Assembly (NCBI RefSeq): GCF_001183985.1
Contig: NZ_LFZW01000001.1
Span: 3,090,059-3,154,058 of the forward strand
Origin: Peribacillus loiseleuriae
GTDB taxonomy: Bacteria > Bacillota > Bacilli > Bacillales > DSM-1321
Direction: 5' to 3'
DNA length: 64,000 nt
Shown here one piece after another: positions 42,795 through 53,180 of this stretch (its first letter is position 1; each line of letters starts with the position of its first letter). The notes below the pieces were generated by a model, which was not told the DNA's origin, ran no database searches, and worked only from the letters and a program-made list of their open reading frames with translations. The position numbers and the translations under genes were made by a program.

Positions 42795-45572
42795 TTAAAT
42801 CCATTCCTCAATCTCTTTAACTAGTTCATTTTTTGAAACTTGCAGCCAATTAACTGAAGGAATGGATTGTCTAAAGGCCTCTCCATATACCGTTGTCATG
42901 ACTCTTCGATCAAGAACGACGAGTACACCTCTATCCGTGCTTGTACGAATTAATCGGCCAAAACCTTGTCGGAATCTCAATATTGCCTCAGGAAGTGAAT
43001 AGATAGAAAATGGATTCTTGCCTTGATTTCTAATGACGTTGCATCTCGCTTCCGTAATTGGATCATCAGGAGGTGAAAATGGCAATCTAACAATAACAAG
43101 ACAGGATAGATCCTCCCCAGGTACGTCAACCCCTTCCCAAAAGCTTGTCGTGCCTAGCAGAATAGCTTTGTCAAAGCTTTGAAAGTTTTTCAGAAGCCGG
43201 GTTTTACTGCCACTCGTTATCCCTTGTCCAAACAGCGTATACTCTTGCAGCATTTGAGATTCTTTTAGTAAATAATAGGTAGCTCTCAGCATCTCATGGG
43301 AGGTAAATAAAATCATCATCCTCCCTTTTGCAGCTTCTGCAGCGAGAATAATATTTTCAGCCGCGTGAAGGACGAATTCTTCTTGTGAGACACTTTGAAT
43401 ATCTGGAATATCCTTTGGTACAAGTATTCGAACTTGTTCACGATAGTTAAATGGCGAAGAATAGCTGAATGTTTTTACTGGTACATCCTGCATCCCGAGC
43501 TGATTCATAAAGAACTGAAACGAACTTTTAACAGAAAGTGTTGCTGATGTCATAACAATACTTTTTTGCCTCGAAAAGAATGTATTCCATAACAACTTGC
43601 TTCCTGTAATCGGCTGAGAAGCTAAAGAGATTCCTTGCTGTGGATTTGCTTTTGTATAGTCCATCCAATAGATAAAATCAGCATTTTGTGTGACAAAAAA
43701 GTCTGCAAGAGTCTTCTTAAGCTCGTTGATTTGATAACGAATCAGTTCAAAATCATTCAAATAAAACTGAGCATTTTTGCTTAATCTCTCAACGCTACTT
43801 AGTAAAGAAATTCTTTCGTCTAATCCTGACAGAATCATCTGGAGCTGATCGACCAATCTTTCTGCAAGCATTGTAGTCATTTTCCATTGTTCATCGATTA
43901 AACGAATGGATATCTGCTTTGGCCCACTAGACCTTCCTTGTTTATTTGCAAGTGCCCCTAAGTGAAAAAATAATTGGTCAAATTCATAGAAAAAATCAAG
44001 TAAGGTGCGGTCAATATTCGCTGACTTTGTAACAGGGGTAAGCGAATATTGAAGCAGCATTTTTTCCAATCGAAATAGCAATTGTTTTTGATCAGAATGG
44101 CCTAATCGATTTAAGAGGGTTTTTGCCGAAACATAATCAAGTCTTCGCCCAAGATGCTTGCTTGCAGCACGTTCAAGATGATGTGCTTCATCAAGAATTA
44201 GGAAACCGTCTCTCGGAATCAAATGATCAGGAGATACTAAATCAGCCATTAGAAACGCGTGGTTTGTAATAATGATATCTGCTTTTAGCGCTACAGATTT
44301 GGCTCTTTCATAAAAATCGACAGCTTGCCAAGGCTTTTGTAACCCCATTTTAGTAAATGAATTGCTTTGTAGCCTTTCCCAAAATAACTCTCCTCCACTC
44401 GTTAAATTTAATTCATCCTTGTCTCCCGTTTCTGTTTCAGTTAACCAAACTAGTATTTGCATTTTTGTAAGCGCGGTTTCATAGTTGTCTTCTTTTTCTC
44501 TAATGGCTCTCTCAAATTTTGCAAGACTAAGATAATTACTGCGTCCTTTCAATAAAACGACAGTGAGTGGGAAGTGAAGAATTTTCTTTAATTTTGGCAC
44601 CTCAGACTGAAGCAACTGTTCTTGAAGCTGAAGTGTATAAGTTGAGATGACCACGGGCTTTCCTTGTTTCACGGAAAAATAGGCTGCTGGTAGTAAATAA
44701 GCTAAACTCTTACCAATGCCTGTACCAGCTTCGATAATAGAATGATGCTCGTTTTCAAACGAATCATATATCCCATCCATCATCTCAAGTTGCCCTTCTC
44801 TGCTTTCAAAATGGGGCAATGATTCACGAATTAGTTTTAGTTTCGCTTGTCTATCGCTCGGATAATCCATTTTCCACGTATTCTGGGCATGATCTCTGCT
44901 CATTTTCTTAAAAGCTAAGCCCTGAAATGCTTCAATCGTTGCATCGTAATCATTTGGCTGAGAAAGATTTTCTGCTATACATTCTTGAATGAGCTCCGAA
45001 ATTTCACTTTTCAACGAGTATGAAAGTCGGTATAAATGTTTCATAGTTAGAAGCGGCAGTTGGTAAAGCTTCTTTTTCAGTTCAAGAAATAGCTGAGCCG
45101 TGACATATGCATCACTATCAGCTCGATGCGGCCTAAAGTGATCAAGCTTCTCGGCTTTGGCAAGCTGATTTAATTTATATCCATCAGAGGTTGGTTTCAT
45201 AATCTTAGCAAGTTCGACAGTATCAATTGTAGAGCCGTAGAAAGCTTCCATTCCACAGCGTTCTAACTCTTCTTTTAAAAAATTCAAATCAAATAATACA
45301 TTATGCGCTACAAAGACAGCATCCTTTAACAAAGCCGAGATACGATCGGCCACCACTTCAAAAATAGGTGCATCTTTCACCATATCATTGTCAATACCTG
45401 TCAGCTCTTCTATAAACATTGAGATTTCCTGTTCAGGATGTATAAAAGTAGAATATTCAGCGATGATTTGATCTTCTTCTATCACAACTGCGGCGAATTG
45501 AATGATGCGCTCCCCTTTTTTCGGAGAATTTCCTGTTGTTTCTAAATCGACTACTACATAGCGTTGTGCCAT
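42795..45572 (-). CDS. dinG: DinG-type 3'-5' exonuclease/helicase
   Basis: A protein of 925 residues. The N-terminal DEDDh exonuclease (about 1-170) shows VVDLETTG, HNVLFDLNFL and HRADSDAYVTAQ. The helicase part has Walker A EAGTGIGKS (about 281-289), DEAH in ILDEAHHLE (about 460) and the C-terminal RFRQGFGRLIRTSTD. The four Fe-S cysteines of E. coli DinG are absent, as is usual for this Firmicute form. It acts on single-stranded DNA. Confidence 0.94.
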   Translation of the reverse strand: MAQRYVVVDLETTGNSPKKGERIIQFAAVVIEEDQIIAEYSTFIHPEQEISMFIEELTGIDNDMVKDAPIFEVVADRISALLKDAVFVAHNVLFDLNFLKEELERCGMEAFYGSTIDTVELAKIMKPTSDGYKLNQLAKAEKLDHFRPHRADSDAYVTAQLFLELKKKLYQLPLLTMKHLYRLSYSLKSEISELIQECIAENLSQPNDYDATIEAFQGLAFKKMSRDHAQNTWKMDYPSDRQAKLKLIRESLPHFESREGQLEMMDGIYDSFENEHHSIIEAGTGIGKSLAYLLPAAYFSVKQGKPVVISTYTLQLQEQLLQSEVPKLKKILHFPLTVVLLKGRSNYLSLAKFERAIREKEDNYETALTKMQILVWLTETETGDKDELNLTSGGELFWERLQSNSFTKMGLQKPWQAVDFYERAKSVALKADIIITNHAFLMADLVSPDHLIPRDGFLILDEAHHLERAASKHLGRRLDYVSAKTLLNRLGHSDQKQLLFRLEKMLLQYSLTPVTKSANIDRTLLDFFYEFDQLFFHLGALANKQGRSSGPKQISIRLIDEQWKMTTMLAERLVDQLQMILSGLDERISLLSSVERLSKNAQFYLNDFELIRYQINELKKTLADFFVTQNADFIYWMDYTKANPQQGISLASQPITGSKLLWNTFFSRQKSIVMTSATLSVKSSFQFFMNQLGMQDVPVKTFSYSSPFNYREQVRILVPKDIPDIQSVSQEEFVLHAAENIILAAEAAKGRMMILFTSHEMLRATYYLLKESQMLQEYTLFGQGITSGSKTRLLKNFQSFDKAILLGTTSFWEGVDVPGEDLSCLVIVRLPFSPPDDPITEARCNVIRNQGKNPFSIYSLPEAILRFRQGFGRLIRTSTDRGVLVVLDRRVMTTVYGEAFRQSIPSVNWLQVSKNELVKEIEEWI

Positions 45573-45765
45573 TGTTTAATACACCTCTAAATCCCGTTCA
45601 TCGCAGTAATGTTCGTTTGTTGTTCTTCCTTGTTTATACCACATTTAATCCAATAAGGAAAATGAACCTCATTCCAAATTAACAAAAGAAAAAGCTACTC
45701 ATTCAGAGAAATTATCGTTCCTTATGAGGAACTTCCTTTTCAATGATGAGCAGCATTATAGGATT

Positions 45766-45831
45766 AAGTGAAACTTCCATCAGTAGGGGTATTACAGCCT
45801 CTGTTAACCCAGGCTAAATTTTCTTTAGCCA
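45766..45831. repeat. Family 3 repeat fragment
   Basis: AGTGAAACTTCCATCAGTAG followed by GTTAACCCAGGCTAAATT. It lies just past the panD stop codon. Confidence 0.5.
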
Positions 45832-45845
45832 TTCATCCTGATCAT

Positions 45846-46229
45846 TTAATAAATCGTTGCCTCTGGTTCATAAGAAATCATTTCAATAATTTCGTTATTT
45901 TCATTCATAAGTGCCACTTTAGGCTTATGAATGCGAACAGATTCTTCAGCAATCATCACATACGAAATAATAATGACAATATCCCCTGGCTGTACAAGTC
46001 TTGCTGCAGCTCCGTTTAAGCAAACAACTCCGGATCCTCTTTCACCAGCAATGGTATAAGTTTCGAGTCTTGCACCATTATTATTATTAACAATGGCCAC
46101 TTTCTCATTGGGGAGGATTCCGACTGCATCAAGAATGTCTTCATCTATTGTTATACTACCAACATAGTTTAAATTAGCTTCTGTTACAGTTGCCCTGTGT
46201 ATCTTTCCATTCATCATTGTGCGAAACAT
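45846..46229 (-). CDS. panD: Aspartate 1-decarboxylase proenzyme
   Basis: A protein of 127 residues that makes beta-alanine from aspartate. The self-cleavage site Gly24-Ser25 (NYVGSITID) yields the pyruvoyl cofactor. [20 protein letters not shown] and [14 protein letters not shown] are family blocks. It is the third gene of panBCD, 15 bp after panC. Confidence 0.96.
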   Translation of the reverse strand: MFRTMMNGKIHRATVTEANLNYVGSITIDEDILDAVGILPNEKVAIVNNNNGARLETYTIAGERGSGVVCLNGAAARLVQPGDIVIIISYVMIAEESVRIHKPKVALMNENNEIIEMISYEPEATIY

Positions 46230-46244
46230 ACAAGTTCCTCCTTG

Positions 46245-47105
46245 TTAGTTCGTATCATTATGAACCAAAAATGTTACATTATCAATTAACCTAGCTGTTG
46301 TAAACTGGACAGCCAAAGCAATAATGACGTTTCCTGACACTTTTTCGAGTGGCTTTAGTTCAGGATAGGAATATACTTCAATATAGTCGATCTTGCCATT
46401 TGTATAGTTCATAATATGATTTGAAATGAGTGAAACTAATTTTTCTGGATTGTCTTCACCATGTAGAGCTGCTTCTCGTGCAAGATTCAAACCTTTATAC
46501 AATTCATGAGCACAGGCACGCTCTTCTTCAAGTAAATAAACATTTCTCGAGCTTTTTGCCAAACCGTCTTCTTCACGAACCGTTTCGACTGGCATGATTT
46601 CAATATCGAAATTAAAATCCGTAATTAACCCATCCACAACAGCTACTTGCTGAGCATCCTTCATACCAAAATACACCTTATCCGGGTTAATTATGTTGAA
46701 AAACTTCGTTAGGACAGTTGCTACTCCATCAAAATGACCTGGTCTTTTTCTCCCACAAAGCACGTCCGTTCGATGTTGAACGGTTACTTTCACAGACACT
46801 TCATCAGGATACATTTCTTCAATGGATGGATAAAATAAATAGTCTATTAAAGCCGATTGTGCGACTTTTTCATCATGTTCAATATCCCGTGGATAGCTGT
46901 CAAAATCCTCATTTGGTCCAAATTGAAGCGGGTTTACAAAAATCGTTAAGACAACGATGTCATTTTCTTTACGTGCTTTTTTCAATAAACTTGCGTGCCC
47001 TTCATGCAAAAACCCCATTGTTGGGACATATCCTATTGATTTTCCGTTCTTTTTTTCTTCTAGTATTTGTTGTTGTATCTCTTTTGCTATTGTAAGGATT
47101 CTCAT
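46245..47105 (-). CDS. panC: Pantothenate synthetase
   Basis: A protein of 286 residues that joins pantoate and beta-alanine with [20 protein letters not shown] (about 28-44) contains the HIGH motif, then [16 protein letters not shown] [16 protein letters not shown], and [13 protein letters not shown] (KMSKS-equivalent). It overlaps panB by 4 bp (ATGA). Confidence 0.96.
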   Translation of the reverse strand: MRILTIAKEIQQQILEEKKNGKSIGYVPTMGFLHEGHASLLKKARKENDIVVLTIFVNPLQFGPNEDFDSYPRDIEHDEKVAQSALIDYLFYPSIEEMYPDEVSVKVTVQHRTDVLCGRKRPGHFDGVATVLTKFFNIINPDKVYFGMKDAQQVAVVDGLITDFNFDIEIMPVETVREEDGLAKSSRNVYLLEEERACAHELYKGLNLAREAALHGEDNPEKLVSLISNHIMNYTNGKIDYIEVYSYPELKPLEKVSGNVIIALAVQFTTARLIDNVTFLVHNDTN

Positions 47106-47938
47106 GCTTTACCGCCGTATAATGCAGCTACTTCTTCTTCTTTCATTGTGAAGCTATGCTCTAAGGTCGGGAATTGCTCTGCTTTTACTTCGCTCACGTA
47201 TTGTGACAAAGCTCCGCTGATTAATTCATTAGCATTTGCGTATGTTTTTACAAATTTAGACACGCGATCGACCCCATAAGTAACTACATCGTGATAGACA
47301 AGTACTTGGCCATCTACATCTTTCCCAGCGCCAATACCAATTGTTGGAATGTTAAGGTTTTGGGTAATCACTTCTGCTACTTGATATGGCACACATTCAA
47401 GTACTACAGCTATTGCACCTGCAGCTTCACATTGCTTTGCTTCATCCAATAGCTGCTCGGCATCATTTGCGCTTTTCCCTTGAACCTTATATCCTCCAAG
47501 TACACCTACTGATTGCGGTGTTAATCCTAAGTGAGCAATAACTGGGACTCCAGCCTTTGTTAAGGCAGCAATCTTTTCAGCTACTTGACCTGCTCCTTCA
47601 AGTTTTAAAGCATCAGCACGACCTTCTTGTATCATGCGTGCAGCGCTTTTAAGTGTTTCGTCCATTGAAAGATGATAGCTCATGAAAGGCATGTCGGTAA
47701 CAACGAAGGTATTGGGTGCTCCGCGTTTTACTGCTTTTGTATGATGAATCATATCATCAACTGTTACTCGAAGTGTCGATTCATAACCTAGAACAACCAT
47801 ACCGAGGGAGTCCCCTACAAGAATCATGTCAACATCAGCAAGTTCTGCAAGCTTCGCGCTTGGATAATCATACGCAGTAAGCATGACAATTTTCTCATTA
47901 TTTTTTTTCATTTTCAGGAAATGTCCGGAAAGCTTCAT
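47102..47938 (-). CDS. panB: Ketopantoate hydroxymethyltransferase
   Basis: A protein of 278 residues from ATG 47938 behind AAAGGAGG; a longer frame from 47989 starts in the leader and is rejected. It has [30 protein letters not shown] (metal-binding Asp) and [20 protein letters not shown]. It makes ketopantoate. It is the first gene of panBCD and follows a structured leader. Confidence 0.96.
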   Translation of the reverse strand: MKLSGHFLKMKKNNEKIVMLTAYDYPSAKLAELADVDMILVGDSLGMVVLGYESTLRVTVDDMIHHTKAVKRGAPNTFVVTDMPFMSYHLSMDETLKSAARMIQEGRADALKLEGAGQVAEKIAALTKAGVPVIAHLGLTPQSVGVLGGYKVQGKSANDAEQLLDEAKQCEAAGAIAVVLECVPYQVAEVITQNLNIPTIGIGAGKDVDGQVLVYHDVVTYGVDRVSKFVKTYANANELISGALSQYVSEVKAEQFPTLEHSFTMKEEEVAALYGGKA

Positions 47939-47994
47939 TCTTATATCCTCCTTTTTTAGAGGAGATGAAAAATCTTTCTTGATAGGCATATAAC

Positions 47995-48086
47995 AAAAAA
48001 GAGACGAGCTTTAAAGGAAAAAGGACGCATTATCCCAGCCAAATTTTCAAATGGCCGTTTTCCCTATTTAAAAGTTTGTCTCTTTA
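47995..48086 (-). promoter_or_regulatory. Terminator hairpin in the panBCD leader
   Basis: On the minus strand AAAGAGAC and GTCTCTTT close a 92 nt nested hairpin (inner pairs AACTTTTAAA/TTTAAAG and GGGAAAA/TTTTTCC), followed by TTTTTTG. It lies 57 nt upstream of panB and downstream of a probable promoter (-10 TATAAT at 48205-48210, extended TGA). It thus looks like an attenuator. The region 48090-48170 has a GGACGGGGACGGAGGG block and a TCCA/TGGA hairpin that could be the sensor. Bacillus panB leaders are known to carry the pan RNA motif; I could not confirm the match. Confidence 0.6.
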
Positions 48087-48204
48087 AATTTATCAGAAGA
48101 TTCATCCCTCCGTCCCCGTCCAATACTGGATCAAGGCAGAAATTTTTAATTTGTTGATTTTAAAAGGCCGTGCAGGTGCAGTTCGAATGATACTGCCCAT
48201 AAGC

Positions 48205-48213
48205 ATTATATCA
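48205..48213 (-). promoter_or_regulatory. Probable panBCD promoter (-10 element)
   Basis: TGATATAAT is a perfect extended -10 (TGN-TATAAT). The -35 region is weak (near TAGAAT). Transcription would run through the leader hairpin into panB. Confidence 0.5.
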
Positions 48214-48235
48214 ACTTTATCCGATATATTCTATA

Positions 48236-49850
48236 TTAACCACTCCTACAGCTAAAGCAGTGGGATTCTTTTTCGCAAACATTTCACTTACATACTCCCA
48301 AAGGAAGTCGTAGAGGAAAAACAGCCCATCGAAAGGGCAAGGCCTGTGCCTACTACACCGTCCGTCCGGCGATACTTTTCTCTTTTTTTGGTTGATCTTT
48401 TGGATGTTTGGCTTTTTGTCTTTCTTCCATGGACAAAAAACGCTTATACCAAATCGGTTGCTTATATAAAACCGAAAGAAGTGGTTTCATTTCCATGGGA
48501 TATTTCTTGCGCACAATATTTTGCGCTCCATTCACATCACGATGGATTTCTGTTTGGTGAACAGAACATATGAAGTGTCTTCCGTTTGCTTGGTGTCGCC
48601 CCCACAAAACAGACAATCTTAGGCGGTATAGCTTTCTTCTGTTTCTTCCATGCGGATGAGCTTTGTATTTTAGCTTTTGTTTGATTTCCCCCTGATTCCA
48701 TAGCGGTAATTGTTGTTGTCTTTTTTGATTGTTTTTCCGTTTCTTCTTCCTATTTTTCTTTGTATATTTTTCCATACCGGATACGTTTCCGATGACAAAG
48801 GTCGTTACTTTTTCTTCTTCTAAAAAAGAAACGACTTCTTTTGTTGTCTTATGTCTCAACTCTTCAAGCTGATTTTTTGTCTTTTGTCGAATTCGTACTC
48901 TTGCCTGTCTATATTTTTCCCATTGACGAGAGCCCTTTTTACAACGCGACATTTTCTTACTCAAATCGGCTAATACCTTGGCACGGAAGTGAGACATACT
49001 ACGCATCGCTCGACCCGAAATTAATAATGCTTGATCCTCGGTCGCTACAGTTGCGGAGTGAATTTCACCCAACTCTCCACCCGCCGCTTTAAAAGCATAC
49101 GATGAAATGTATTTTTCTGGTACAGATATGGAATAACAAAACCAGTAGACCCCGTTTCTCCAAACGATCTCTGCGTAGTTACAATTTTTCCAATCTTCTT
49201 TTGAAAGATTAGGAATGGTGGCAAATTTGTTTTTCTTAAGAACTTTTTCATTCCAATTTTTCTTTTTCGTTAAAAGGGTAGAAAGTCTTAATTCGTATTC
49301 TACTTTTTTAATTTTGATTGCTTCGTTTGAAATCTCCATGGACGCTTGTTTTATCGGAATACAATACTAGGATTTTTTCGCCACGGATATTTTGCTTTTT
49401 TGTCCGTTACTCGTAGCTGACGAATGGTTTCACGATTGACAACATATTTATCTGCAATAGCTTGAACAGTTTGAGAATGAAGATGATGCGTTTGTTTCCG
49501 AATCGCTTGGATTTCCATTTTACTTAACCACTTTTCAGGGGAAAAATAATACGAAATTGCTTCTCTGACAATATCGTTCCAAACCGAAGCTGCTTCTCGC
49601 TGCATGAACCTTAACTCCAAATACAATTTTTTATCATAAGGGATTTTAAATGAATGAGTCACAAACACGGTGTTTTCCTCCTCTTTTATTATTCAAATAA
49701 CTCCATAATTCAATTATTACGAACATAAGTTCTGTTCACGGATGATACGTTCACTTAAAGCACAAAAAAATCGAAACATAAACACGTCTAAAGACATGCC
49801 TGTTTCGACCTCACTACCATCCCACCTCTGAAGAAGTGGGCTTTAAGTCT
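48236..49850 (-). mobile_element. IS605/IS607-type element carrying only tnpB
   Basis: The ends carry subterminal hairpins and no inverted repeats. The right end (48241-48270) has CCCACTGCTTTAGCTGTAGG followed by GTGGTTA. The left end (49828-49846) has GCCCACTTCTTCAGAGGTGGG and is preceded by TTAC, a typical target word. No tnpA is present, so it cannot move alone. It lies 12 bp after birA and before the panB leader. Confidence 0.65.
48353..49668 (-). pseudogene. tnpB: Decayed tnpB (RNA-guided nuclease) gene
   Basis: Two frames cover the gene. Codons 1-105 (49668-49351) hold the N terminus and a helix-turn-helix (VVNRETIRQLR) and end at a stop after NPSIVF. The rest (to 48353) continues in another frame with IPIKQASMEISNEAIKIK. 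The RuvC-I Asp appears as Glu (GGELGEIHSAT) and the Glu/Asp after VIG is Asn (VIGNVSGM). HRDVNGAQNI (RuvC-III Asp) is kept. In a second frame the lost zinc-finger part ESYTA, stop, DCLFCGG is still readable. At least three frame breaks and one stop show it is dead. Confidence 0.78.
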
Positions 49851-49865
49851 GTAATATTATTACAC

Positions 49866-50852
49866 CTATTTACGCGGAATCGTAATATCTGCTGAATAAA
49901 TAGGGTGAACTTTCCCCGTTTTATCTTCTAAAAGTAAAACACCACTATCCGTAATACCTAGCGCTTTACCGATAATCGTTTCATTAACAGTAGTTGCTTT
50001 TAGTTCTTTCCCAAGTGAGACTGCGTAGCTTTCCCACAGAAGTTTCACCGGACTAAATCCATGTTGCAAGTATGTATGATACAGTTTTTCCATATTACGA
50101 AGGATTTGTTGGATTAGAGCTGCTCGCGATATACTTACTCCCGATTCAATGAACAAAGAGGTAGCAATATCCTGTAGTTCCTTAGGAAAATCACTGAGCT
50201 TCTGATTCACATTTACTCCGATGCCAATTATTACGGAATGAATACGATCAGATTCGGCCTGAAGCTCTGTTAATATTCCCGTCACTTTTTTCCCTTTAAT
50301 CAATAAATCATTCGGCCATTTGATCTCTGGCGTAAGTTCAGTAACATCCTCAATCGCTTGAGCTACAGCAACTGCCGCAAGCAAGGTCAATTGCGGAGCT
50401 TCATGGAAAGGGATATTAGGCCTTAGAATCAAGCTCATCCAAATGCCTGTAAATTTTGGAGAGTGCCAATTGCGGGATAACCGTCCTTTACCTAAGGTTT
50501 GTTCTTCTGCAATCACAATTGTTCCTTCGGCTGCATCCTCATTAGCAAGACGATTGGCGATTTTTTGGGTAGAATCGACACTCTCTTCATAGTGAATGTT
50601 TTGGCCAAACGCAGTTGTTTGCAGGCCAATTTGAATTTCGTTGCTCGTTACATTTCCAGGTGCTGAAATAATTCGGTAGCCTTTATTCCGAATCGCTTCA
50701 AGTACATAGCCTTCATTTCTTAGTTCCTCGATATGCTTCCACACAGCTGTCCTGGAACAACCGACATAATCCGCTATTTCTTGGCCAGAAACAAAGCTAC
50801 CAAATGCATTTGAGAAAGCATCAATGATTTTTTTCCTCACATCAGATTGCAC
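49866..50852 (-). CDS. birA: Biotin-protein ligase and biotin repressor
   Basis: A protein of 328 residues. The N-terminal winged helix (about 1-65: GQEIADYVGCSRTAVWKHIE) binds the bio operator. The central ligase domain has EQTLGKGRLSRNWHSP (biotinyl-5'-AMP loop) and KWPNDLLIKGKKVTGIL, then a C-terminal SH3-like domain. It biotinylates acetyl-CoA carboxylase. It overlaps cca by 16 bp, and an IS element lies 12 bp after its stop. Confidence 0.94.
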   Translation of the reverse strand: MQSDVRKKIIDAFSNAFGSFVSGQEIADYVGCSRTAVWKHIEELRNEGYVLEAIRNKGYRIISAPGNVTSNEIQIGLQTTAFGQNIHYEESVDSTQKIANRLANEDAAEGTIVIAEEQTLGKGRLSRNWHSPKFTGIWMSLILRPNIPFHEAPQLTLLAAVAVAQAIEDVTELTPEIKWPNDLLIKGKKVTGILTELQAESDRIHSVIIGIGVNVNQKLSDFPKELQDIATSLFIESGVSISRAALIQQILRNMEKLYHTYLQHGFSPVKLLWESYAVSLGKELKATTVNETIIGKALGITDSGVLLLEDKTGKVHPIYSADITIPRK

Positions 50853-52036
50853 GTGTTAAGCCACTCCTTTATTGCTGCTTTATCATTAGCCACTTGCCCT
50901 GTTAGTACCGCTTGCACGGCACCATCCATCGCTTCCTTCACCCATGGTCCAGGTTTCCGGTCAGATGCAAAAGCGAGCAAATCATGTCCTGTTAAAGCAA
51001 GCTCAGACATCGATTTAATCATTAGGTTCGTATACACTTCTTTCACGGTATTTATCGCATTTTCTACATTTGTATGTTCCAAAACAGCCCTTACCGAGGC
51101 CGCCGATACAGCCGCCTTTTCACCCTCTCTAAAAAGAAGAAACTTATCTTGTAAAAAATTCGGCTCCTGCTTTACCAATCTGACTACAGATTGAATAAAA
51201 CGAATATTTTTCATTGGCATCTTCCAGTTTCTTAAAAAAGACTCAATGTCATCTATATCTAATAGAACAAGTAGGAATCCCCACATTTCCTCTTCCTCTT
51301 TAAGCTGCTCGATACCGTAGGCCCTAACTTTCGCTAATTGACTTTTATAAGCTTTAAAGCCTGGCAGATAGTAATACAAGGAAGAATTCACGACCAACTC
51401 CAAGCTTTTCTTTCGATCCACTCCCAATAACAGCTTTTCAAATTCAACGAGAATCCGTTCCACTGAAATATGTTCCATTAAATGAACATGTTTCTTTAAT
51501 GACGCATATGTATCAGGATTTAATTCAAAACGAAGCTGACTTACAAATCGGAGTGCTCTCATCATCCTAAGTCCGTCTTCGGTAAACCGTTCATTCGGAT
51601 TCCCGACCGTTACAATTTCCTTTTTTTGAATCGCTTCTTTGCCGTAAAAAGGGTCAATTACGTTTCCTTTACGGTCCATCGCTATCGCATTCATCGTAAA
51701 ATCTCGACGTTGTAAGTCCTCTTTTAATGATCGAACAAAGTTCACCTCATCAGGTCGACGAAAATCAGAATACCCGCTCTCTGTTCTAAAGGTAGTCACT
51801 TCATATTTTCCAGTTTTATGCAAGACAAGAATTGTGCCATGCGCAATTCCCACATCCACAGTTTGTTGGAAAATAGCTTTTACTTCATGTGGAGTGGCAG
51901 AAGTTGCTATATCCACATCATTAATCAATCTTCCTGTTAGGGAATCACGGACAGATCCTCCAACAAAGTAGGCTTCATATCCAGCTTCTTCTAAAGCAGC
52001 GATAACTGGCAGCGCCTCTGTAAATAATTGATTCAA
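50837..52036 (-). CDS. cca: tRNA CCA-adding nucleotidyltransferase
   Basis: A protein of 399 residues. The catalytic head has FVGGSVRDSLTGR (25-37) and DVDIATSA (41-48), the metal-binding DxD. EDLQRRDFTMNAIA, EDGLRMMRALRF and the C-terminal body follow. It is a class II enzyme that repairs 3' CCA ends. It overlaps birA, lies 15 bp after bshA and is part of the long bshA-type operon. Confidence 0.94.
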   Translation of the reverse strand: MNQLFTEALPVIAALEEAGYEAYFVGGSVRDSLTGRLINDVDIATSATPHEVKAIFQQTVDVGIAHGTILVLHKTGKYEVTTFRTESGYSDFRRPDEVNFVRSLKEDLQRRDFTMNAIAMDRKGNVIDPFYGKEAIQKKEIVTVGNPNERFTEDGLRMMRALRFVSQLRFELNPDTYASLKKHVHLMEHISVERILVEFEKLLLGVDRKKSLELVVNSSLYYYLPGFKAYKSQLAKVRAYGIEQLKEEEEMWGFLLVLLDIDDIESFLRNWKMPMKNIRFIQSVVRLVKQEPNFLQDKFLLFREGEKAAVSAASVRAVLEHTNVENAINTVKEVYTNLMIKSMSELALTGHDLLAFASDRKPGPWVKEAMDGAVQAVLTGQVANDKAAIKEWLNTCNLM

Positions 52037-52051
52037 AGTTGATTGTCACCC

Positions 52052-53179
52052 CTACCGATTTAACAGTTTTTTGTATATCCCTTCATATTGTTTAGTGATC
52101 GTATTGGAATGGAATTTCGTTTCGACTGCCATGATTCCAGCTGTACTAAATTGATTGTGAAGCTGGTCATCTTTTAAAAGTAAAACCGCCTTCTCCGCAA
52201 TCGCTTCAATATCACCAACCTTACATATAAATCCAGTTTCTCCATCTATGATTACTTCAGGAATGCCTCCTACATTCGTTCCAATGGCAGGAACACCACA
52301 AGCCATCCCTTCAAGAAGAACAAGTCCAAAGCTCTCTTTTTCTGAAAGTAATAAGTTAAGATCACTAATTGAATACAACTCATTTAAGTTATCTTGCTTT
52401 CCAAGTAAAAGAACATCTCGTTCTAGTCCCAAACTTTTAATTAATTTCGTTATTTCCGACATTTCAGGACCATCCCCTACGAGCATAAGCTTAGAAGGAA
52501 TCTGTTTTCTAATTTGAGCAAATGCTTGGATCACATCTTTTACCCGTTTTACTGCCCTGAAATTCGACACATGTATGATTACTTTTTCGTAATCTTTTAT
52601 TTCATATTCATGACGTAGATTAGAAGAATCTGTTTTATGATACACTCGTTCATCAATAAAGTTGTAAACCGTGCTTATTTCTTTATCTGGAGCTAATAAT
52701 TCCTTCGTTTGTTGTGATAATGAGTCTGATACGGCCGTTACTACATCTGATTTTTCGATTCCGAATTTAATAAGCTCAGCTAAGGATGAATCATTCCCTA
52801 GGACGGTTATGTCTGTTCCATGCAAAGTTGTAACAATCTTTACATCATGACACGCCATTTGTTTAGCAAGTATCGCACAGACGGCATGAGGTATTGCATA
52901 ATGGACATGTAAAACATCTAACTTTTCTCGGGTGATGACTTCTGCCATCTTACTTGCCAAAGCTAAATCATAAGGTGGATATTGAAAAACGGAATAAGAG
53001 TTCACTTCAACCTGATGATAATAAATATTGTGATACATTCTATTTAACCGGAAGGGGAGACTTGATGAAATGAAATGAATTTCATGCCCTTTCTCAGCAA
53101 GCAGTTTACCAAGTTCAGTCGCTACGACTCCAGATCCCCCGACCGTTGGGTAACATGTAATACCAATTTTCAACTTCAT
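52052..53179 (-). CDS. bshA: N-acetyl-alpha-D-glucosaminyl L-malate synthase
   Basis: A protein of 375 residues, a GT4-type glycosyltransferase, first step of bacillithiol synthesis. It has [19 protein letters not shown] (the donor-site start), [13 protein letters not shown] (116-128) and [20 protein letters not shown] (about 285). It lies 1 bp after bshB1, with which it forms the pathway. Confidence 0.94.
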   Translation of the reverse strand: MKLKIGITCYPTVGGSGVVATELGKLLAEKGHEIHFISSSLPFRLNRMYHNIYYHQVEVNSYSVFQYPPYDLALASKMAEVITREKLDVLHVHYAIPHAVCAILAKQMACHDVKIVTTLHGTDITVLGNDSSLAELIKFGIEKSDVVTAVSDSLSQQTKELLAPDKEISTVYNFIDERVYHKTDSSNLRHEYEIKDYEKVIIHVSNFRAVKRVKDVIQAFAQIRKQIPSKLMLVGDGPEMSEITKLIKSLGLERDVLLLGKQDNLNELYSISDLNLLLSEKESFGLVLLEGMACGVPAIGTNVGGIPEVIIDGETGFICKVGDIEAIAEKAVLLLKDDQLHNQFSTAGIMAVETKFHSNTITKQYEGIYKKLLNR

Positions 53180-53180
53180 G

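Noticed and set aside
49720..49731. GAACATAAGTTC as a LexA box upstream of tnpB
   Set aside because: The central four bases ATAA do not fit the RNRY pattern, and it lies in an inactive IS.
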